From Deltaproteobacteria bacterium (GTDB lineage: Bacteria; Desulfobacterota; DSM-4660; Desulfatiglandales; B25-G16): DNA of 25,140 nt. Location of the stretch: positions 2,514,706 to 2,539,845 of the forward strand of contig CP070752.1 of assembly GCA_020348625.1 (NCBI GenBank), read 5' to 3'. The notes beneath the pieces were generated by a model. It had not been told where the DNA came from. It saw only the letters and a list, made by a program, of their open reading frames with translations, and ran no database searches. Position numbers and translations under genes: made by a program. Shown piece after piece: positions 16,352 to 24,993 of this stretch; the first letter of the stretch is position 1, and the number at the start of each line of letters is the position of its first letter.

Positions 16352-18769
16352 GTGAACTACAGTGTGAACAGGGCAATGGTCATCGGTTCCGGGGTTATGG
16401 GCGCCGGTATTGCCGCTCACCTGGCAAATGCCGAGATCCCGGTGTACCTGATAGATATTGTGCCGTCCAAGCTCACCCCGGAAGAGGAGAAAAAAGGGCT
16501 CACCTTGGAGAACCCCGGTGTACGGAACCGTATCGCCAACCAGGGGCTAGTCTTTCTTCAGAAATCCAAACCTGCGGGCCTGTTCAGTAAGAGTAAACTG
16601 GATTTGATCACGGTCGGCAACACGGAGGATAACTTCGAATGGGCTCAAGAGGCCGATCTGATAATCGAAGTAGTGATAGAAAACCTTGCGATCAAGCGTG
16701 AGGTTATGGCCACAATCGATAAACTCCGCCAAGAAAAAAGCATCATCTCAACCAACACCTCCGGCATACCAATCCACCAGATTGCCGAGGGTCGCTCGGA
16801 GGGGTTCAAGGCCCATTTCCTCGGGACCCATTTCTTCAACCCCCCTCGCTACCTCAAGCTACTCGAGCTCATTCCTACTTCCGAAACCCACCCCGCAGTG
16901 ATTGAGTTCATGAAGGCTTTCGGGGAGCGAAGGCTGGGAAAAACCGTGGTACTCTGTAAGGACACCCCCAACTTCATCGCGAACCGGGTGGCGGTGCTAA
17001 CCGGCCGGGCCACCCTGAATTATGTGCTGGAAAACGATTACTCAGTAGAGGAGGTGGATGCTATCACCGGCCCCTTGATCGGTCACCCTAAAACGGCAAC
17101 CTTCCGCCTGCTCGACCTGGTCGGCATGGATGTGAACAAGCACGTATCTGCCAACCTCTACGAGGCAATTGCCCATGATAAATTTCGGGAACATTTGATT
17201 GGGCCTGGCAACGATCTTACCGAGAAGATGGTTGAGGCGGGCCTCTTGGGCAACAAGGCATCTCAAGGATTCTACAAGAAGGTCAAGGGACCGGACGGCA
17301 AGAAAACCTACCGGGTGCTGAACCTCACAACCCTCGAGTACCGCGATCAGAAGGAGCCCGATATCCCCATTCTCAAGAAGGCCAGCAAGATCGATAATCT
17401 GGGCGAGCGCATGCGCTTCCTCATCTCACAACAGGACCGTTTCGGAGAGTTCATCTGGCATGAAGTAGCGCTCGCCCTTTCCTATTGCTCCCATCTCATA
17501 CCCGAGATTGCCGATGCCCTCTTTTCCATCGACGATGCCGTTCGGGCCGGGTTTTCCCATGAATTGGGGCCCTTTGAACTCTGGGATGCTCTGCGGGTAC
17601 GAGATACCATTGCCCGTATGGAGGCCGAGGGCCTTACGGTTGCACCCTGGGTCAAGGAGATGATCGATTCCGGGGCGGAGCGCTTTTACAAGAAGGAAGG
17701 CAACCGCACCCTGTACTGGGATCTTTCAACACGTTCCTATCAAATCCTCCCCACTGATCCCCATGCTCTCTCGCTTGCAGGGCATAAGGAAGCGGCCGGG
17801 GTAATCGCAGAGAATCCCAGCGCCTCTCTTTTTGATCTGGGAGACGGGGTATTGTGTCTGGAGTTTCACTCCAAGGCCAACTCCCTCGATCAGGATATTC
17901 AGGCTATGTGTGATCGGGCCCTCGATGAGCTGGAAGGTGCATACCGGGGCCTCGTTATCGGCAACCAGGGAGAAAACTTCTCCGTCGGCGCAAACGTCTT
18001 TACCGTTGTTATGGCCGCCGAGAACAAGCAGTGGGATGTGATCGAGGGGGCGATAAAGACCATGCAAGATCAGATGCTCAGGCTTCGCTATTCACCCAAG
18101 CCCGTGGTAGCCGCCCCCTTTGGCATGACCTTTGGAGGAGGTGCTGAGATCTGCTTGGCAGCAGACCGAATCTGCGCGTCGGCTGAAACCTATATGGGCC
18201 TTGTCGAAGTGGGCGTGGGTCTGATACCTGCAGGCGGCGGTTGTCGTGAAATGATCAAGCGGCTGGTGAGTCCTGCTATGAGCGTGGCCAACACCGACGC
18301 CTTGCCGTTTCTCATGAAGGCATTTGAAAACATCGCCATGGCCAAGGTCAGCAGTTGCGCCGTGGAGGCCCGTGAGATGGGCTTTATGACAGAAAACGAT
18401 CGCATTATCATGAACAGCGATCACCTCCTCTACGAGGCCAAGCGCCTGGTTGTGGAGATGGACGATGCCGGATACGTGCCGCCCCCTCGATCCAAATCGG
18501 TCTATGCACTCGGAGCACGGGGAATGGCCTTTCTGATGCAGGTTGCCCAGTCGATGGTCTGGTCGAACTACATATCAGAGCACGATAAGCATATTGCCCA
18601 AAAGTTGGCCTACGTCCTCTCTGGGGGCCCCTTGTCATCCCCCCAATGGGTCCATGAGCAGTATATCCTGGATCTCGAACGAGAGGCCTTTGTCTCGCTG
18701 TGCGGCGAGACCAAGACGATCGAGCGCATCAAGCATATGCTTGCAACGGGGAAGCCGTTGCGGAATTGA
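16352..18769 (+). CDS. 3-hydroxyacyl-CoA dehydrogenase / enoyl-CoA hydratase fusion (FadN domain order)
   Basis: An 805-residue bifunctional enzyme with dehydrogenase first and hydratase second, the arrangement of Bacillus FadN (about 790 residues) and opposite to the fusion at 5290-7299. The NAD motif GSGVMGAG is at residues 12-19; the catalytic histidine is H160 in 'GTHFFNPPRY'; a second dehydrogenase C-terminal helical domain follows. The hydratase part spans roughly 480-720, with oxyanion segments 'FSVGANVF' and 'FGMTFGGGAEICLA', and catalytic glutamates in 'GGAEIC' and 'LVEVGVGLIPAGGG'. The GTG at 16352 is chosen because AAGGAGGAT lies 5 bases before it, although the frame is open further upstream. 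It follows the dehydrogenase by 57 bases and precedes the thiolase by 13 bases, matching the fadNAE gene set of Bacillus in content. Confidence 0.93.
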   Translation: MNYSVNRAMVIGSGVMGAGIAAHLANAEIPVYLIDIVPSKLTPEEEKKGLTLENPGVRNRIANQGLVFLQKSKPAGLFSKSKLDLITVGNTEDNFEWAQEADLIIEVVIENLAIKREVMATIDKLRQEKSIISTNTSGIPIHQIAEGRSEGFKAHFLGTHFFNPPRYLKLLELIPTSETHPAVIEFMKAFGERRLGKTVVLCKDTPNFIANRVAVLTGRATLNYVLENDYSVEEVDAITGPLIGHPKTATFRLLDLVGMDVNKHVSANLYEAIAHDKFREHLIGPGNDLTEKMVEAGLLGNKASQGFYKKVKGPDGKKTYRVLNLTTLEYRDQKEPDIPILKKASKIDNLGERMRFLISQQDRFGEFIWHEVALALSYCSHLIPEIADALFSIDDAVRAGFSHELGPFELWDALRVRDTIARMEAEGLTVAPWVKEMIDSGAERFYKKEGNRTLYWDLSTRSYQILPTDPHALSLAGHKEAAGVIAENPSASLFDLGDGVLCLEFHSKANSLDQDIQAMCDRALDELEGAYRGLVIGNQGENFSVGANVFTVVMAAENKQWDVIEGAIKTMQDQMLRLRYSPKPVVAAPFGMTFGGGAEICLAADRICASAETYMGLVEVGVGLIPAGGGCREMIKRLVSPAMSVANTDALPFLMKAFENIAMAKVSSCAVEAREMGFMTENDRIIMNSDHLLYEAKRLVVEMDDAGYVPPPRSKSVYALGARGMAFLMQVAQSMVWSNYISEHDKHIAQKLAYVLSGGPLSSPQWVHEQYILDLEREAFVSLCGETKTIERIKHMLATGKPLRN

Positions 18770-18782
18770 GGAGAGCAAGATC

Positions 18783-19964
18783 ATGAAAGAGATTGTTATT
18801 GTTTCCGGTGCCCGCACCGCAGTGGGAAGGGCAAATAGAGGTACCTTGGTGAACATGCGCCCCGACGATATGGCGGCGGTTGTGACCACAGAAGTCCTGA
18901 AAAGAGCCCCTGCCGTAGACGCGGCCGAGGTGGATGATGTGATTATGGGCTGCGCGTTTCCGGAACATAGCCAAAGCTTTAACATTGGAAGAGTGGCAGC
19001 CCTTTTGGCAGGCCTACCGAATACCATCCCCGGCCAGACCGTTAACCGCCTCTGCGCCTCCGGGCTCCAGGCCATCGCTATCGGCGCCCAACAAATCATC
19101 ACGGGAATGTGTGACATCGTCATCGCAGGTGGCACGGAATCGATGAGCCAGGTGCCCATGATGGGATATCAGGTGTCTCTGAACTTGCGCATGGTCCAGG
19201 AATACCCCGAGGCCTATATAGGAATGGGCTTGACCGCTGAGAACGTTGCCGAGCAATATGACGTAAGCCGTGAAGACCAAGATGCCTTCGGTCTGCGGAG
19301 CAACGAAAGGGCTCTCGCAGCCATTGAGGAAGGTCGATTTAAGGAAGAGGTTGTTCCTTTGGAGGTGAAGACAATACAAGTAAACGAACAGGGTGAACGG
19401 GTTGAAAACGAAAAGATCTTCGATGTAGACGAAGGCCCTCGAAGAACCAGCCCTGAGAAGATGGCGCAACTCAAACCGGTCTTTAAGAACGGCGGTACGG
19501 TTACGGCGGGAAACTCGTCACAGATGAGTGATGGGGCCGCAGCCGTGCTTTTGATGACCGCGGACAAGGCTCAAGAAAAAGGCCTTACCCCCTTCGCGCG
19601 ATTTGTGGGTTTTGCAACTGCCGGTGTACCGCCGGAAATCATGGGAGTCGGCCCCATATATGCCATACCCAGGGTTATGAAAGTCACTGGTCTTAAGATA
19701 GGCGATATGGACCTCATCGAACTCAATGAGGCCTTCGCCTCTCAGGCGGTGGCATGTATCCGTCACCTCGAGCTCGATGAGAGCATAACGAACGTGAACG
19801 GCGGGGCCGTAGCCATGGGCCATCCCTTGGGCTGCACCGGAGCCAAGCTTACCGTACAGCTCATCCACGAGATGAAACGGCGGAAATCACGGTATGGCCT
19901 CGTTTCCATGTGTATCGGCGGCGGTCAGGGTGCCGCCGGTATCTTTGAGAACCTCTGTCGGTAG
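18783..19964 (+). CDS. Acetyl-CoA C-acyltransferase (3-ketoacyl-CoA thiolase)
   Basis: A 393-residue thiolase, the last enzyme of the beta-oxidation cycle. It carries all catalytic residues: nucleophile C91 in '[10 protein letters not shown]', H347 in '[14 protein letters not shown]', and C377 in '[12 protein letters not shown]'; 'NEAFASQA' is also present. The ATG at 18783 has GAGGAG upstream and follows the FadN-type gene by 13 bases. The frame is open upstream into the previous gene, but that stretch is overlap and its translation is not thiolase-like. The length is typical. It completes the acyl-CoA dehydrogenase, hydratase/dehydrogenase and thiolase set of this operon. Confidence 0.95.
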   Translation: MKEIVIVSGARTAVGRANRGTLVNMRPDDMAAVVTTEVLKRAPAVDAAEVDDVIMGCAFPEHSQSFNIGRVAALLAGLPNTIPGQTVNRLCASGLQAIAIGAQQIITGMCDIVIAGGTESMSQVPMMGYQVSLNLRMVQEYPEAYIGMGLTAENVAEQYDVSREDQDAFGLRSNERALAAIEEGRFKEEVVPLEVKTIQVNEQGERVENEKIFDVDEGPRRTSPEKMAQLKPVFKNGGTVTAGNSSQMSDGAAAVLLMTADKAQEKGLTPFARFVGFATAGVPPEIMGVGPIYAIPRVMKVTGLKIGDMDLIELNEAFASQAVACIRHLELDESITNVNGGAVAMGHPLGCTGAKLTVQLIHEMKRRKSRYGLVSMCIGGGQGAAGIFENLCR

Positions 19965-20113
19965 CATCACCGGCTGAACCCATGACTTTGTTGTGGTGCA
20001 GAAGTGTTGGCATATACCAAATGTAGATTGCTCATCCATGCTCTCCAGAAATCATGTCAATGCTCTCAAGGATCACTCTCAGGTTTGCCGTTGAGCGTTG
20101 CTCCGTAAATCGC

Positions 20114-21373
20114 CTAAGCCTTTTGCAGTATCGTTACGCTGCACGCGAATTCCTCGGTCGAGATAACACCTCCCCCATTTTCCGTTAAGCCAGTGGTTGC
20201 GTCGGGCACTTGGCGTGGACCCGCCTCTCCCCTCAGCTGTGTAACGATCTCGTAAATCATGGACAGCCCTGTAGCGCCAACCGGATGACCCTTGGAAACG
20301 AGCCCTCCGGAGGTATTGATAGGGATCAAACCATCCAGTTTGGTTGCTCCCGATTCAATAAATCTCCCTCCCTCCCCGATGGGACAGAAGCCCAACATCT
20401 CCACCTGGTATATTTCGCAGAATGAGGTGGCATCGTGGACCTCGGCAACGTCGATGTCTCCAGGCCCCATCCCGGCTATCTGGTATGCCCGATCGGCCGC
20501 GTATTTACTGAGGCTTGGCTCTGCGATTTTTCGATGTTTGCCCGAGGACAGGGCGCTGGCCAAAACCCTGACCGCCCGCCTTCGCACCTCTGGTGGCCGG
20601 CTTTTGAGGTAGTCCTCAGAGCACAGGATAGCTGCAGCCCCGCCGTCGCCTATAGGGCAGCACATTGAGCGGGTCAGGGGGTAGCTGACCATATAGTCTT
20701 CCAGGACTTTCTCGACCGGAACCTCAAACTGATATTGTGCTTTTGGATTAAGGGATCCATGATAATGGTTTTTTGATGCCCCAATGGCAATCTGCTCTTG
20801 GGTTGTTCCATACTTCCACATGTGCCAGCAGGCCTGCATGGCGTAAGTATCCATAAAGATTGTATGTCCGGCGCCCATTTTGAACTCCTGTCCGCACTCT
20901 TCCCCGACCTCCTCATACTCGGCGACCAGCCGGTCCTTATCTTCAAGATCAATTCCTTGTTGGTAACCGGCCAATACCTTTGCCATATCGGAATGGTAGA
21001 ATTTGTCGACGCCCATGGCCAGCGACACATCACACTGCCCGCTCAAGATATCCTTCCATGCACCATGGAACGCCATGGAGGCAGTAGCGCACGCACCCTC
21101 CACGTTAATAAGGGGCACCCGCTCCGGAAACACTCCTTCCTCAACCAGGGGTGACATGCACACGTGGCCTCGTATGATATCCTGACCCCACAGGACTCCC
21201 ATGGCACAATTGCCAAACCATGCAAACTCAATATCTCTGCCGTCCTTCATCATGGCGTCTTCGAGGACTCCCAGATAGGCATCTCGGGTCAAATCCTTCA
21301 TGGATTTTTCAAGCCACTTTCCGAAGCTCGTACTGTATGCCCCTATGACGTAGACATCCCGTGCCCTCTCCAT
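20114..21373 (-). CDS. Thiolase-family protein, SCP2/archaeal acetyl-CoA acetyltransferase type
   Basis: A 419-residue thiolase-fold protein. The nucleophile is C95 in 'VEGACATASMAF'; H313 in 'EVHDATSFCE' and H363 in 'SKGHPVGATG' mark the SCP2-type subfamily, which has HD(C/A) in place of NEAF. The C-terminal 'CxG' loop of classical thiolases is 'ENGGG' (399-403), so the second catalytic cysteine is missing at its usual place, as is common in this subfamily. The start has AAGGAGG seven bases upstream. It stands alone on the minus strand, converging with the thiolase operon (149-base gap without a clear terminator). Relatives work with a small DUF35 OB-fold/zinc partner; none is seen here. It may cleave branched or unusual 3-ketoacyl-CoA, or perform a condensation. 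Confidence 0.88.
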   Translation of the reverse strand: MERARDVYVIGAYSTSFGKWLEKSMKDLTRDAYLGVLEDAMMKDGRDIEFAWFGNCAMGVLWGQDIIRGHVCMSPLVEEGVFPERVPLINVEGACATASMAFHGAWKDILSGQCDVSLAMGVDKFYHSDMAKVLAGYQQGIDLEDKDRLVAEYEEVGEECGQEFKMGAGHTIFMDTYAMQACWHMWKYGTTQEQIAIGASKNHYHGSLNPKAQYQFEVPVEKVLEDYMVSYPLTRSMCCPIGDGGAAAILCSEDYLKSRPPEVRRRAVRVLASALSSGKHRKIAEPSLSKYAADRAYQIAGMGPGDIDVAEVHDATSFCEIYQVEMLGFCPIGEGGRFIESGATKLDGLIPINTSGGLVSKGHPVGATGLSMIYEIVTQLRGEAGPRQVPDATTGLTENGGGVISTEEFACSVTILQKA

Positions 21374-21649
21374 ATCTCAACCTCCTTTCCTTAACCGAGG
21401 TACTCCCAATATTCCGGTATTCCCTGATCATGCCCCGGATACCTTATCGGCACCCAACCGATACGCGTCGGAGTTGCTGAGAATCTACTGTATCAGATGC
21501 CTTCCTCAAAGGCGAATTCAAATCACCTGAGCGATTCGAGCCATTCTAACCTTCCATATTTCTTGCGCTCAGGCTTTAGAATATCAATGAAGGTACCGAG
21601 TAATAAGGAGAAGGCGCGTTGTAACTGAGCCCTGGCAAAGAGGACTACC

Positions 21650-23128
21650 ATGCTTATCATACCCCTGACCGGAAAACTGAGCAAACACAACCCTCCCTTG
21701 ATTACCATGGGGATCATTCTGATAAACTGTTTCGTCTTCTTCGTGTTACAGTCCGGTGACAGTAAGCGATACCGTCAGGCAATGGAGTTCTACTTCAACT
21801 CGGGCCTCGTTGAGATCGAGGTATCGGAGTATAGGGTTTATCTTGAAACCACTGGGAAAGACAAAATAGATCCCGCGCTCCTGAACAAGAAAAACCTCGA
21901 TAAGGTCACGGTCCAACGCCTCTACGCAGAAATGCAAGAGGATGAGGTTTTTCTCAAGAAGCTCCGCTCCGGCGCCATCATCACCCCCGAAGATGAAACC
22001 TACGATACATGGAAAAACCTCCGGACACAGTTTGAGGACCTTTTGTCCAAACTGATCAGCATGCGGTATGGCTTTAGACCTGCATCCAGAAACTACCTCA
22101 GTGCTTTGACCTACATGTTTATCCATGGGGGCTTTATGCATCTTTTGGGAAATATGGTCTTCCTGTGGCTGGTGGGATGTGTGCTCGAATTAGGGCTCGG
22201 CAGGGTCCTTTATGTATTGCTGTATCTCCTCACCGGGGTACTTTCGGTGTGCATCTATGCCCTGGGCTATTTGGATAGTACGGTTCCTCTGGTTGGCGCA
22301 TCCGGCGCCATCTCGGGTTTAATAGGCGCCCATGCCGTGACCTACGGGAAGCAAAAGATCAAGGTCTTCTACTCACTGGGGTTTTATTTCAATTACGCCC
22401 AGGTCTCGGCAATTGCCCTTCTTCCCGTGTGGATCGGAAACGAGGTTGTCCAGCTACTCTTTGGCAGTTACCGGCATGTCGCCTATTTGGCACATATCGG
22501 CGGCCTGACCAGCGGTGCGGTGCTGGGATATCTTAACATGAGGTTCTTGGGACAGGTCGATAGGAAGGTATTCGAACAAGACCCCCGACAACAGATTAGC
22601 GGTCTCCTCGAAGAGGCCCTCCAGCGGATAGGAAGGCTCGAAATGAACGCCGCCCGACCCCTGTTAGAACAGGTTCTGGAAATTGACCCTTCCAATCGTG
22701 AGGCTATAACCCACCTTTTTAATATCGAGAAGCTGAGCCCTCAAGACGACGCCTTTCATAAAACGGCCTCGAGATTGCTGCGCAACCTCAGCCATGACCC
22801 TGACGCCCATGAAGCCCTGTATAGAACATACAAGGAATATTGCCGCGTTTCGAAGCCTCCCCGGCTTGGTTTAGATCTTTTGTCTCATGTCGCTTCAGTT
22901 TTCACCGTGCACGGCCATCTCTCCGAGGCCGAGAGCATTCTGGCTCTGCTCTTACGTAACCGCCCCGGTCTGCAGGATATTCCAACAAGAATACTGAATC
23001 TGGCACGGGCGTACCTGAAACAGGGGATTCCCGACAAGGGAAAAATGTGTCTCAAGATCATCTGTCAGAAGTACCCGGGATCGGCCGAATCTCAGATTGC
23101 CCAGAGGTTATTGCAGGGGTCGAGCTAG
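21650..23128 (+). CDS. Rhomboid-family intramembrane serine protease with C-terminal TPR region
   Basis: A 492-residue membrane protein. The rhomboid core has 'FIHGGFMHLLGNMVFLWLVG' with H159, H164 and N168, the catalytic serine S218 in 'GASGAISG', and the catalytic histidine H282 in 'AHIGGLTSG'. The first membrane segment is about residues 16-34. A long, charged insertion (about 36-145) lies between it and the second segment, far longer than the short loop of minimal rhomboids. Residues about 310-490 are soluble and helical with TPR-like periodicity. AGAGGA lies six bases before the ATG. It converges, 3 bases apart, on the zinc-ribbon/TPR membrane gene. The protease substrate is unknown; the TPR tail likely binds partners. 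No clear promoter was found in the 276-base upstream gap. Confidence 0.9.
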   Translation: MLIIPLTGKLSKHNPPLITMGIILINCFVFFVLQSGDSKRYRQAMEFYFNSGLVEIEVSEYRVYLETTGKDKIDPALLNKKNLDKVTVQRLYAEMQEDEVFLKKLRSGAIITPEDETYDTWKNLRTQFEDLLSKLISMRYGFRPASRNYLSALTYMFIHGGFMHLLGNMVFLWLVGCVLELGLGRVLYVLLYLLTGVLSVCIYALGYLDSTVPLVGASGAISGLIGAHAVTYGKQKIKVFYSLGFYFNYAQVSAIALLPVWIGNEVVQLLFGSYRHVAYLAHIGGLTSGAVLGYLNMRFLGQVDRKVFEQDPRQQISGLLEEALQRIGRLEMNAARPLLEQVLEIDPSNREAITHLFNIEKLSPQDDAFHKTASRLLRNLSHDPDAHEALYRTYKEYCRVSKPPRLGLDLLSHVASVFTVHGHLSEAESILALLLRNRPGLQDIPTRILNLARAYLKQGIPDKGKMCLKIICQKYPGSAESQIAQRLLQGSS

Positions 23129-23131
23129 TGG

Positions 23132-24565
23132 CTAGGACACGCTGATCTGCCTGAGATATTGCTCAACGTAAGGGGTGATCTCGTGCTTCGGATAGTTCTT
23201 TAGAATCCCCTTCAGGATTCCTGCTGCCTTTTGGGGATTCTTCAGTTTTTCATTGACAATATTGGCGGCAAGAAAATATGCTTTTGGAGTTAAGGGATTT
23301 TTGGGATGCGTTTTGATAAACCGCTTATAGGCCTCGATCGCCCCCCTTGGATTTCCTGCTTCATTTACCGAGCTGGCTATTTTGAGCAGGGTGGCAGGGG
23401 AGGGCGTAAACCCTGCTTCTCGGGATAGGCACTCCGAATATACCTCACACAACCTATCCTTCTGGCCCGCGTTAGCAAGAAGATCCAGATAGGCTTTCCC
23501 GTGCTCAAGCATTTCTGGAGTCTGTTGCTTGACCTTGAGCAGGTTATAGTACCGTTCTGCCAGATCCACATCGGAAATACTGCCTCCGGTCTCGTCTCTT
23601 ATCAGGGAGATCGCTTCATCTATCCTCCCCTCTTTAATGAATATATCTACACGGTTCAGAAGCTCATTATCAGCATCCCGCTCACCCGGTACCCCCAAGG
23701 TGGATAGCCCCTCTTCGTCTATATCGACTTCATAGCCGATTTCTTCATGATACTGAAAAATAACATAACCCATGAGATGGTAGGAGATAAGGGTGTAAAA
23801 GCTTTGGGCCATGGTCCACAGAAACAGATGGGTTTCCGGGGGTAGGTGGGCTATGACATGCCGCCCCAGGAACGCAGGTGCACTCCCCAGGAATCCCAGA
23901 AAAAGGTACATTAAGAGGTATCCCCATCCTATTCTCCATGCCATTCTCGCAAAAAACATGGGGTTTAAGGCATGCAAGAGGCTGCTGGTGGCCACCAGGA
24001 CAATAATCATTGCAGGCAGGGAGAGTATGGCGAACAACAGGAACAGGAGCCCCAAGATCGGTCCCGCTAAAGCAGCCACCAACCCGAACGCTATCCCTAC
24101 AGCGATATAGATGCCGATCTGCTTGAAAACCACTCCAAAATCATTGGAGATGGTTTCCGCGTTTATCTTTGGCGGTGTAAGGCTCCCGTGTGCAGTGCTC
24201 TTGAGCGCTGCGTAAGAGTATTTGAGCATGACGCCCCAAATGGCAAAGCGGATCAGCATGGTGAATACATTTGCCTTGGTGAATAAGACCGTGGCAACAG
24301 CCAACACGATCATTAACACGAGGGGCCTGGGGTGAAACGGGTAGACGAAGAACTTCGGAAGCCGAGTCCAGAAAGGGGTAATCGTGTTTGTCAGCGAGAG
24401 TCTCTCTGCCTCTACATTGCACTTCGGGCAGAAGTGGAAAACCTTGTTTGCTCCGTACTGGTTGACGGCCCGTTTGCTGATGCATTCTGCACAGAAACTT
24501 GTCTGGCATTCCGGGCAATTCCATAGTGCAGGTCGGCCCGGATGGTACTCGCAATATGTTTTCAT
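23132..24565 (-). CDS. Membrane protein with N-terminal zinc-binding (B-box-like) domain and C-terminal TPR
   Basis: A 477-residue protein without an assigned function. Residues 1-50 hold C5, H8, C17, C20, C25, C28, H44, C46 and C49, spaced like a B-box-type or double zinc-ribbon domain. Several hydrophobic segments follow between about 70 and 270, with glycine/alanine-rich stretches typical of multi-pass proteins. The C-terminal third (about 295-477) is soluble with TPR-like helical pairs, including 'GNPRGAIEAYKRFIKTHPKNPLTPKAYF' (key: AIEAYKRFIKTHP), typical of outer-membrane-assembly-like TPRs. AAGGA lies upstream of the ATG. A strong sigma-54-like site (24667-24682) precedes it. It ends 3 bases from the convergent rhomboid gene, which also has a TPR tail. 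Confidence 0.82.
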   Translation of the reverse strand: MKTYCEYHPGRPALWNCPECQTSFCAECISKRAVNQYGANKVFHFCPKCNVEAERLSLTNTITPFWTRLPKFFVYPFHPRPLVLMIVLAVATVLFTKANVFTMLIRFAIWGVMLKYSYAALKSTAHGSLTPPKINAETISNDFGVVFKQIGIYIAVGIAFGLVAALAGPILGLLFLLFAILSLPAMIIVLVATSSLLHALNPMFFARMAWRIGWGYLLMYLFLGFLGSAPAFLGRHVIAHLPPETHLFLWTMAQSFYTLISYHLMGYVIFQYHEEIGYEVDIDEEGLSTLGVPGERDADNELLNRVDIFIKEGRIDEAISLIRDETGGSISDVDLAERYYNLLKVKQQTPEMLEHGKAYLDLLANAGQKDRLCEVYSECLSREAGFTPSPATLLKIASSVNEAGNPRGAIEAYKRFIKTHPKNPLTPKAYFLAANIVNEKLKNPQKAAGILKGILKNYPKHEITPYVEQYLRQISVS

Positions 24566-24666
24566 TGCCGATTTCCTTCCCTGTGCCGTTATATGTGGAC
24601 CTGGGAGGAGCAGGAACCCAGCGATCGCACAGTGAATCGGTGCTACCTGTATCCGTGAACCATTTA

Positions 24667-24682
24667 TGCAAAATTGGTGCCG
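24667..24682 (-). promoter_or_regulatory. Sigma-54 (-24/-12) promoter of the zinc-ribbon membrane gene
   Basis: The minus strand reads CGGCAC-CAATT-TTGCA with GG and GC 12 bases apart. It is preceded by CTGGCA, giving the same CTGGCACGGCA context as the site at 14587-14602. The predicted start near 24656 leaves a leader of about 90 bases before the ATG at 24565. Confidence 0.68.
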
Positions 24683-24783
24683 TGCCAGTAATAGCGCACA
24701 CCTTCACAAGGAGAGTGCTCGTGACGGATTCTAGAGGCAGTTTGCTGAGCTGTTGGTTTATGGCATGAATTCAAGGACTTGCT

Positions 24784-24993
24784 TCAGGTTGGCCGCTGAA
24801 TGCCGTGTTTTTGCATCTTGCTGTACAAGGTGCCGCGGGGGATGTGCAGCTCCCGTGCTGCCCGGCTTATATTCCAATCCATCTCTTCCAAGACCGTACG
24901 AACGAGGATGCCCTCTGCGTGGCGGAGAGAACCGTTGAGTAGCTCCAGGGTAATCTCCTCTTTGGATCGCTTTTCCTTGCCCGTATCACGCAT
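24784..24993 (-). CDS. Stand-alone Fis-type helix-turn-helix protein
   Basis: A 69-residue protein. The last 45 residues, 'VRTVLEEMDWNISRAARELHIPRGTLYSKMQKHGIQ' (key: NISRAARELHIPRGTLY), match the Fis/NtrC C-terminal DNA-binding domain closely. The first 25 residues are charged and predicted helical. It could be an independent small regulator or nucleoid protein, or the surviving end of an NtrC-type activator. A good Shine-Dalgarno sequence (AAAGGAG, 9 bases before the ATG) favours a functional short gene. No AAA+ coding sequence is seen upstream before the right edge. It lies 218 bases upstream of the zinc-ribbon membrane gene on the same strand, with that gene's sigma-54 site between them. 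Confidence 0.8.
   Translation of the reverse strand: MRDTGKEKRSKEEITLELLNGSLRHAEGILVRTVLEEMDWNISRAARELHIPRGTLYSKMQKHGIQRPT

Noticed and set aside
15722..16420. 232-codon open frame on minus
   Set aside because: Antisense shadow of the acyl-CoA dehydrogenase and the start of the FadN-type gene.
18543..18782. Upstream extension of the thiolase reading frame
   Set aside because: Overlaps the FadN-type gene in another frame; the ATG at 18783 has a good ribosome site and is where thiolase homology begins.
19965..20113. Terminator between the two convergent thiolase genes
   Set aside because: Only a 4-bp GAGC/GCTC stem is visible and there is no T-run.
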